10,288 nucleotides of DNA. Origin: a bacterium (lineage in GTDB: Bacteria; Chloroflexota; Dormibacteria; Aeolococcales; Aeolococcaceae). The notes beneath the pieces were generated by a model that was not told the DNA's origin, did not search any database, and was given only the letters and a program-made list of their open reading frames with translations. Location of the stretch: contig JAJZMA010000264.1 in NCBI GenBank assembly GCA_021850405.1, positions 1 to 10,288 of the forward strand. Reading direction: 5' to 3'. Every line of letters starts with the position of its first letter. The stretch's first letter is position 1. Made by a program: the position numbers and the translations under genes. Positions 5,561 to 10,288 of the stretch are shown here, piece by piece.

Positions 5561-7474
5561 TCAGGCCGGGGCTGGCGCCCCTGCCGCCACTCTAAGTGCC
5601 GCCAGCACTGCATCCCTGACCCCGGCAGGCGTCAGCTGCAACTGTTCGAGCACCAGATCCTGCCGGCCATGGCGGAGAAACTGGTCGGGCAGGCCCAGCC
5701 GGAGGAGGTGTGGCCTGCCTGGCTGTGCAGCCAGGGCTTCGGCTACAGCGCTTCCAAAACCGCCCGATAGCGTGCCATCTTCGATCGTAACGGTAAGGTC
5801 TCCCCTGCTGGCCAGTCTGAGCAACTCGGGAGCAAGCGGTTTGGCAAAGCGGGCATCAACCACTGCTGGATGGATGCCGTGCTCTTCCAGCAGGGAGGAT
5901 GCCTCCTCTGCCACGAGCACCATCTTGCCGAGCGCCAGGATGCATGGACCATCTCCTTCCCGTACCAGTCTGCAGCTCGGTACCGCAAAAGGCTTTGAGC
6001 GCTGTGAAGGAGTGCCATGGGTGTCCTCACTGTCTGTAGTGGCTGGAGTGCCGCGGGGAAAACGAATGGCAAACGGGCCATCTGCTGAAAGGCCAGCTTT
6101 TAGCATCTGCTCCATTTCAGAGGGGCTGGATGGGGCTGCCACCGTCATGCCAGGGACACATCGTAGATAAGCCAGGTCCAGCATGCCATGGTGAGAGGCA
6201 CCGTCTTCTCCAGTAACCCCTGCCCGGTCGATGACAAACAGTACCGGTGCACGGTGGAGTGCTGCATCGCATACGACCTGGTCAAATGCCCGCTGAAGAA
6301 AGGTTGAGTAGATGCAGACCACAGGGCGCAAGCCACGCATTGCCAGGGCAGTCGCGAATGTTACTGCGTGTTGCTCTGCGATTCCGACATCAAAAAAGCG
6401 GTCTGGAAAACGTTTTGCAAAACCGAGCAGCCCTGTGGATGATGCCATTGCTGCAGTTATCGCAACGATGCGGCTGTCATGCTCTGCCAGATCCTCCAGC
6501 ATGGTGCCAAAAAGGTCCGTCCATGAGGCTGGCTTGGGAACAGAGCGACCGCTCTCGCGGTCAAATGCTCCTACGCCATGAAATTTGTCGATCTCATCCT
6601 CGATTGCTGGCCCATACCCGTGACCCTTGTCGGTAACCACGTGGACTACCACCGGCCCCCCAATACGGGCTGCATCGCGAAGTGCCCGCTCCAGGGATGC
6701 GATATCGTGGCCGTCAATCGGTCCGCCATATTTCAGCCCCAGTGTTTCAAAAATGGAGGTAGGCGACACCAGCTGTTTTAGGGATTCCTTTACCCGCCTG
6801 GCAGTTCCGTAGGCCTGACTGCCTACCAGTGGTATGTTGCGAAGGCTGGTGCTGGCAGCTTCCTTGGCAGCGGCATAGGCCGGAGAGAGCCGCAGCTGGC
6901 CCAGATTTCTTGCAATTCCGCCAACTGTGGGTGCATAGGAGCGCCCATTGTCGTTTAGCACTATCACCAGATTCGGACGGGCAGCACCAATGTTGTTGAG
7001 ACTTTCAAATGCCATGCCGCCGGTAAGGGAGCCGTCTCCCACTACACAGACCGTGTGTCCGGGCTGCCCAGCCAGTTTTCTTGCCGTGGCCATTCCCATC
7101 GCATACGAGAGGCCAGTAGAAGCGTGAGAGTTCTCCACCAGGTCGTGCTCTGACTCGGCGCGCGATGGATAGCCGCTCAAACCACCCATTTGCCGCAACG
7201 TGTGGAACTCTTTCTGGCGTCCGGTGAGCAGTTTGTGTGTATATGCCTGGTGCCCAGTGTCAAAGATAAGGCTGTCGGTGGGGGAAGAAAAAACCCTGTG
7301 GAGTGCTATGGTAATCTCGACCATCCCCAGGTTTGACCCCAGGTGACCGCCGGTCTGCGACACTGTTTCTATAAGCAGCGAGCGTATTTCAGACGCCAGT
7401 CGTTCCAGCTGCTTATAGGAGAGTCCCGATAGATCCCTGGGACTTTGGATATCATCAATGATCACAGTGTCCAT
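5561..7474 (-). CDS. dxs: 1-deoxy-D-xylulose-5-phosphate synthase
   Basis: DXS joins pyruvate and glyceraldehyde 3-phosphate, with thiamine diphosphate, to give DXP and CO2. This is the entry step of the MEP isoprenoid pathway and also feeds thiamine and pyridoxal synthesis. The 637-residue length is normal. Visible motifs in order are: GGHLGSNLG with H44; DTGHQAYTHKLLTGR; SRAESEHD; the ThDP/Mg motif GDGSLTGG...NN (D147, N160-N161); NDNGRSYAPTVGG; YGGPIDGHD; DVGIAEQHAVT with the catalytic E367; and DRAGVTGEDGASHHG in the pyrimidine domain, followed by the C-terminal transketolase domain. The wording is of the actinobacterial type. The frame is open far upstream (to 7936), but that part is not DXS-like. 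ATG 7474 has GGAGG 12 bases away, whereas ATG 7486 directly abuts it. It ends in a short Ala/Pro tail. ctaG follows on the same strand. Confidence 0.97.
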   Translation of the reverse strand: MDTVIIDDIQSPRDLSGLSYKQLERLASEIRSLLIETVSQTGGHLGSNLGMVEITIALHRVFSSPTDSLIFDTGHQAYTHKLLTGRQKEFHTLRQMGGLSGYPSRAESEHDLVENSHASTGLSYAMGMATARKLAGQPGHTVCVVGDGSLTGGMAFESLNNIGAARPNLVIVLNDNGRSYAPTVGGIARNLGQLRLSPAYAAAKEAASTSLRNIPLVGSQAYGTARRVKESLKQLVSPTSIFETLGLKYGGPIDGHDIASLERALRDAARIGGPVVVHVVTDKGHGYGPAIEDEIDKFHGVGAFDRESGRSVPKPASWTDLFGTMLEDLAEHDSRIVAITAAMASSTGLLGFAKRFPDRFFDVGIAEQHAVTFATALAMRGLRPVVCIYSTFLQRAFDQVVCDAALHRAPVLFVIDRAGVTGEDGASHHGMLDLAYLRCVPGMTVAAPSSPSEMEQMLKAGLSADGPFAIRFPRGTPATTDSEDTHGTPSQRSKPFAVPSCRLVREGDGPCILALGKMVLVAEEASSLLEEHGIHPAVVDARFAKPLAPELLRLASRGDLTVTIEDGTLSGGFGSAVAEALAAQPGRPHLLRLGLPDQFLRHGRQDLVLEQLQLTPAGVRDAVLAALRVAAGAPAPA

Positions 7475-7506
7475 TTTACAACTCATCCTCCAGCGTGCAG
7501 CAGCAG

Positions 7507-7529
7507 CCAGCCGAGGGCTATGCGGCTGG
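7507..7529 (-). promoter_or_regulatory. Inverted repeat in the dxs leader / divergent intergenic region
   Basis: CCAGCCG at 7507-7513 and CGGCTGG at 7523-7529 are exact complements with a nine-base loop. The pair lies about 33 bases upstream of the dxs start and, if transcribed, would form a hairpin in its leader. There is no U-tract on either side, so it is not a terminator. It could equally be an operator for dxs or for the divergent SirB1-like gene. I see no convincing promoter or thiamine (THI-box) riboswitch in this roughly 195-base region. Confidence 0.3.
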
Positions 7530-7669
7530 TGTCGCGCTTGCCTTCGGGCTGCCTGTGCCCGAGGTCGTTTCTGGCAAGTGCCTGGTGAGCTAACGGGGCG
7601 GTGGCTCTTTCGGTTTCTGGCAGGCGGATGCAGGGAGCAGGTGGAGCCAGGTATGTGGGAGCAGGCATT

Positions 7670-8464
7670 GTGAATGCGGCTGTAAGAATGCTCGAGTGTG
7701 CGCAGGATCCGCGGGGAGATGTAGGTGAGGCTGCACTGTGGCTTGCAGCAGATGACGATGAGACTGTGGATGTCCCGTTCTGGATGGAGCGGCTTGATCA
7801 GCTCGCAGCTCACCTTATGGCAAGCACTGCAGGCAGGAGTGGCGAGGAAGTTATTCCTGAGTGTGCACGGCTGCTGCGGGATGAGCTGCACCTGCGTGGC
7901 TGTGGCGGAGCCAATCCGAGCGCACACTATCTCCATTCAGTGCTTGAGCGGGGAGCTGGAACCCCGGTATCCTGTGGGGTGGTCTGGATGGCAGTCTGTC
8001 GCAGGGCAGGAATACCGGTTGAGGGAGTGGCTCTGCCTGGTCATTTTGTGGTGCGCATTGCAGGACGCCTGGTAGATGCTTTCGGCGGGGGAGAGGTACT
8101 CGATGTGGAGGGTGCGCGCAGCCTTGTGGAGAGGGTGCTCGGGAAGGAGCTTTTTGCACTGGACCCGGTGTGGCTGGGCGCAGCCAGTCTCTCGGGAATC
8201 CTGCTCCAGATTTCCCGGCGCCTGCGTGGGTGCTATGCCAGCATGGCCGAGTGGGACATGGCTCTCCGTTGTGCGGAACGCTGTGTCAATCTTGCACCAG
8301 ACAGTGCAGTGGAGCTGCGGGACCGGGGGATTATCTACTGGCAGCTTGGGCAGCGAAAGGATGCACTCTCCGACCTTGTGTGGTATCTCGAGATGGAGCC
8401 TGATGCAGTGGATGCCGAGGGTGTTGGCCGAACCATACAGAAGATCCGCAAGCAGTTGAGCTGA
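7670..8464 (+). CDS. SirB1-family protein: transglutaminase-like fold plus TPR repeats
   Basis: The central part resembles the SirB1/UPF0162 family: YLHSVLERGAGTPVSC, then RRAGIPVEGVALPGHFVVR, then LVDAFGGG. This is the degenerate transglutaminase core with His (H125, PGHF) and Asp (D136) kept, counted from GTG 7670. The position of the catalytic Cys in true transglutaminases is Pro (P99 in GTPVS), as is usual in this family, so it is probably not an active protease or transglutaminase. After it come about two TPR repeats (around residues 175-245, with WDMALRCAERCVNLAPDS and IYWQLGQRKDALSDL), which suggests protein contacts. The N-terminal part (ALWLAADDDETVDV...RLDQLA) matches the family's entry helices. 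GTG 7670 is preferred for GGGAG at 7657-7661; ATG 7628 and GTG 7601 are possible earlier starts with weaker sites. The molecular role of the family is not settled. It is the first gene of a tight plus-strand cluster. Confidence 0.75.
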   Translation: MNAAVRMLECAQDPRGDVGEAALWLAADDDETVDVPFWMERLDQLAAHLMASTAGRSGEEVIPECARLLRDELHLRGCGGANPSAHYLHSVLERGAGTPVSCGVVWMAVCRRAGIPVEGVALPGHFVVRIAGRLVDAFGGGEVLDVEGARSLVERVLGKELFALDPVWLGAASLSGILLQISRRLRGCYASMAEWDMALRCAERCVNLAPDSAVELRDRGIIYWQLGQRKDALSDLVWYLEMEPDAVDAEGVGRTIQKIRKQLS

Positions 8465-8475
8465 GAGGACTGGAG

Positions 8476-8715
8476 ATGCCCCGGGGGCGAGTTGTAAGCG
8501 GTGGTCAGGTACTGAATCCCTCCGGCTGGTCTGCAGGGGCTTTCTGGCAGATGCTCTCAGGAGCTGGAGCCCCGGCGCTGTACAGTGGCGCTAAACTGGA
8601 GCTGCAGCTGGTCCAGCATTGGAGAGCGCAGGGAAGCAGAAACCAGAAAAGAAGCCGTAAGGGTGCCGATCCGGCCAGTTCGGGCGGCAAGGAGGTAAAG
8701 CCATGGATGGGGTAA
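8476..8715 (+). CDS. Possible small basic protein of 79 residues, family unknown
   Basis: ATG 8476 follows the SirB1-like stop by 11 bases, with AGAGG at 8464-8468 seven bases before it. The frame ends at 8715, overlapping the start of bcp by 13 bases, which would allow translational coupling. The product has no signal peptide or membrane helix. Residues about 18-50 could form one or two helices (WSAGAFWQML, LELQLVQHW); the rest is basic and Gly/Ser-rich (NQKRSRKGAD). I recognise no family. In its favour are the spacing and the otherwise empty 238-base gap inside a compact operon. Against it are the low-complexity composition and the lack of any known motif. Confidence 0.38.
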   Translation: MPRGRVVSGGQVLNPSGWSAGAFWQMLSGAGAPALYSGAKLELQLVQHWRAQGSRNQKRSRKGADPASSGGKEVKPWMG

Positions 8716-9167
8716 AGTTGCAGGAAGAGGTGGTATTGCCGGAATTCTCCCTGCCCCTGCTCGGGGGTGGGTCGCTGGAGAGCCAGTCCCTGGCAGACAG
8801 GCGTATTTTGCTCTACTTCTATCCCAGGGACGACACTCCCGGCTGCACGATCGAGGCCAGGGAGTTTTCTGAACTCCTGGATGCGTTTGCCACAAAGGAT
8901 GTTGAGGTGTTTGGGGTATCCCCAGATGATGAAGAGAGTCACAGACGGTTCCATGACAAATGTGGTCTGTCAGTACCACTTGCAACTGACCAGGACCACA
9001 AGCTCGCCAGTGCGCTTGGGGCCTGGGGGACCAGCAGTATAGGTGGCAACTCGTATGAGGGAGTACAGCGGTCAACCTTCTTCATAGATCACGGCAGGGT
9101 GGCTGGGGTCTGGCGGAAAGTAAAGCCACAGGGACATGCTGCAGAGGTGCTCGCCGCCATTCAGTAG
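8703..9167 (+). CDS. bcp: Thioredoxin-dependent peroxiredoxin, Bcp/PrxQ type
   Basis: Reduces hydrogen peroxide and organic hydroperoxides with electrons from thioredoxin, in the cytoplasm. The 154-residue length is standard. The peroxidatic cysteine is C48 in YPRDDTPGCT, followed by the usual F-GVSPD strand. The later family stretch GVQRSTFFID and the C-terminal WRKVKPQGHAAEVL are intact. The resolving cysteine found five residues after the peroxidatic one in E. coli Bcp is missing (R53, in CTIEAREF). C87 (FHDKCGL) is the only other candidate, about where a second PrxQ subclass has it, so it may be that type or work as a 1-Cys enzyme. An excellent AAGGAGGT at 8689-8696 serves ATG 8703. The ArsA-like gene follows 12 bases after its stop, which points to one transcript. 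Confidence 0.95.
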   Translation: MDGVKLQEEVVLPEFSLPLLGGGSLESQSLADRRILLYFYPRDDTPGCTIEAREFSELLDAFATKDVEVFGVSPDDEESHRRFHDKCGLSVPLATDQDHKLASALGAWGTSSIGGNSYEGVQRSTFFIDHGRVAGVWRKVKPQGHAAEVLAAIQ

Positions 9168-9179
9168 GGGAGGGTCCAG

Positions 9180-10241
9180 TTGACGCAGGCTCTGGTGGAT
9201 AGCATCCTTTCCCGGCGTCTGCTCTTTGTGGTTGGCAAGGGGGGGACTGGAAAGTCAAGCGTAGCGGCTGCCCTTGCCCTGCTGGCGTCGCAGCGCAGGC
9301 GCCATGTCCTTATCATCGATGTGGACACAAAAGGGGACGTCGCTCGTGCACTTGGACACCAGCCAGGCGGTTTTTCACCACTACTGGTAGCCCCTCATAT
9401 CTACGTAGTCGAGCTGCACCGCGAGGCTTCCCTGCAGGAGTATTTGTCTGTCTACTATCACATTCCACGCCTGGCCAGGATTGGGCCACTCGCCCGGGTG
9501 CTGGATTTTGTAGCCACCAGCGTCCCTGGTGCCAGTGACATGCTTGTCATTGGCAAGATTGCCTACGAGGAGAGGCGATGCCGGAAGGATGGCAGCCCAG
9601 TATGGGACCAGATCATTGTTGATTCTGCCGCATCCGGTCATGCTCTCCCCCAGATAGCAGCGGCCCGCTCGATGCTGGGGGTGGTGCGGGGAGGGGTGAT
9701 GCAGTCCCAGGTGGGATGGATAGATGCCATTGTTTCGGACCATAAAAAGACAGCCATGGTAGTTACGGCAACACCTGAGGAGATGGCGGTTGTAGAGGCA
9801 ATTGATCTCATCCGGCATGCACACCTCGAGGCAGGTATTGCGGTAGGCTGCGTTGTGCTCAACCGGATGGTCCATAGTCGCGCAACAGTTCTGGCGCTGG
9901 AGCAGCTGTCTCCGGGGGATCTCCTGATGGGCGGCAATCCGGCGCCAGCCCCGGGAGCGGGACCAGGTCCAGCAACAGGCAGGGGAGGGAAGGGCCACCA
10001 CCGAACCGCAGGAGGGCATCCGGAGGACTGGGACAAGGACAGGCGAATGCAGATAGCAGAGGCGGTGCTCTCAGGCGCCCAGTTCGTGGCGGCTCTTGCC
10101 GAGGAGGCTGATGTACAGCAAAAGCAGCTCCTGGACTCCCTTCGTGTTCCCCTGGCCGACATTCCGTTGCTGCCTGGGCTGCTCCCTGGCCCTGCCATGA
10201 CACGTGCTATGGCCCATGAGCTGGAGCGGTCCCAACGGTGA
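9180..10241 (+). CDS. ArsA/GET3-like ATPase (SIMIBI P-loop), first of a probable pair
   Basis: The 353-residue product has the deviant Walker A of the SIMIBI/ArsA class, GKGGTGKSS at 19-27, with signature lysine K20 and P-loop K25. Switch I reads IDVDTKGDVARALG, and the ArsA-like switch II is VDSAASGHAL, in place of the usual D-A-P-T-G-H. Together with ASLQEYL, RIGPLARVLDFVATSVPGASD and VVTATPEEMAVVEAI, this closely follows the actinobacterial 'anion-transporting ATPase' group of M. tuberculosis Rv3679-Rv3680. No arsenite-binding cysteine set or arsenic genes are present, so arsenic export is not implied. A Gly/Pro/His-rich insert (about residues 250-285, PAPAPGAGPGP...GHHRTAGGHPEDW) interrupts the core and looks disordered. 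TTG 9180 is the start, with GGAGGG at 9169-9174 five bases before it. It sits 12 bases after bcp, and its last bases overlap a second likely ATPase gene. Confidence 0.87.
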   Translation: MTQALVDSILSRRLLFVVGKGGTGKSSVAAALALLASQRRRHVLIIDVDTKGDVARALGHQPGGFSPLLVAPHIYVVELHREASLQEYLSVYYHIPRLARIGPLARVLDFVATSVPGASDMLVIGKIAYEERRCRKDGSPVWDQIIVDSAASGHALPQIAAARSMLGVVRGGVMQSQVGWIDAIVSDHKKTAMVVTATPEEMAVVEAIDLIRHAHLEAGIAVGCVVLNRMVHSRATVLALEQLSPGDLLMGGNPAPAPGAGPGPATGRGGKGHHRTAGGHPEDWDKDRRMQIAEAVLSGAQFVAALAEEADVQQKQLLDSLRVPLADIPLLPGLLPGPAMTRAMAHELERSQR

Positions 10242-10288
10242 ACTGGTCCAGTTTAGCGGATACGAGGGTTGGCAACTGCTCGGTGGTG
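10238..10288 (+). CDS. Start of a probable second ArsA-like ATPase (3' end outside window)
   Basis: GTG at 10238-10240 overlaps the TGA of the preceding gene as GTGA, a classic translational-coupling junction, with GGAG at 10223-10226 about 11 bases upstream. The 17 residues to the window edge read MNWSSLADTRVGNCSVV. In ArsA-like pairs the partner begins with a short stretch such as 'L-L-x-x-R-V' and a hydrophobic strand directly before the P-loop, which this resembles. The P-loop itself would lie beyond the window, so the identity is inference from context and from this short match. Confidence 0.5.
   Translation, partial: MNWSSLADTRVGNCSVV

Noticed and set aside
7475-7669. Thiamine riboswitch before dxs
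   Set aside because: No THI-box-like sequence seen, and the region is short for a TPP aptamer with expression platform.
7475-7936. N-terminal extension of the dxs frame up to 7936
   Set aside because: The added residues do not resemble DXS and run antisense to the SirB1-like gene; the protein from 7474 has normal length.
9180-10241. Arsenic-resistance ATPase
   Set aside because: The P-loop and switch regions are ArsA-like, but no arsenite-binding cysteine set and no ars genes are present; the closest pattern is the paired actinobacterial group of unsettled substrate.
1-10288. tRNA, rRNA, CRISPR array, IS element or phage genes
   Set aside because: No T-loop or rRNA-like stretch, no regularly spaced repeats, and no transposase, integrase or terminal inverted repeats were seen on either strand.

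Overview
The window looks like chromosomal DNA from a moderately G+C-rich bacterium, most likely an actinomycetote. The best evidence is the DXS protein, whose wording (GGLSGYPSRAESEHD, NDNGRSYAPTVGG) is of the actinobacterial type, together with a 7Fe ferredoxin of the mycobacterial/streptomycete FdxA form and an ArsA-like ATPase that seems to be the first of a tandem pair like M. tuberculosis Rv3679-Rv3680. I cannot fix the class; an Acidimicrobiia-like lineage is a guess. I see no insertion sequence, CRISPR array, rRNA or tRNA gene.

Left part (1-1960). A short C-terminal coding tail is followed by about 420 bases with no credible gene, then a single-domain response regulator on the plus strand. 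It converges on a minus-strand gene for a CoxG-like SRPBCC protein with a C-terminal membrane anchor. An exact 11-base tandem duplication sits at the stop codon of the response regulator.

Middle part (1960-4450). On the plus strand lie a small Xre/MbcA/ParS-type antitoxin-like protein without a visible toxin, a family 1 glycoside hydrolase 38 bases behind it, and a FdxA ferredoxin that appears to have its own promoter and a strong terminator.

Minus-strand block (4450-7474). dxs (first step of the MEP isoprenoid pathway) is followed 82 bases later by a CtaG-type membrane protein tied to cytochrome oxidase assembly.

Right part (7670-10288). A plus-strand cluster, probably an operon, runs: SirB1-like transglutaminase-fold protein with TPRs, a possible 79-residue basic protein, a Bcp/PrxQ peroxiredoxin, an ArsA-like ATPase, and the first codons of what is probably a second ATPase, overlapping by GTGA. 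Junctions are 11 bases, a 13-base overlap, 12 bases and a 4-base overlap.

Most genes are recognisable housekeeping or redox families. The less ordinary items are the toxinless ParS-type protein next to the glycosidase, the Gly/Pro-rich insert in the ArsA-like ATPase, the unassigned small gene in that operon, and the membrane-anchored CoxG-like protein with no CO-dehydrogenase genes in view.
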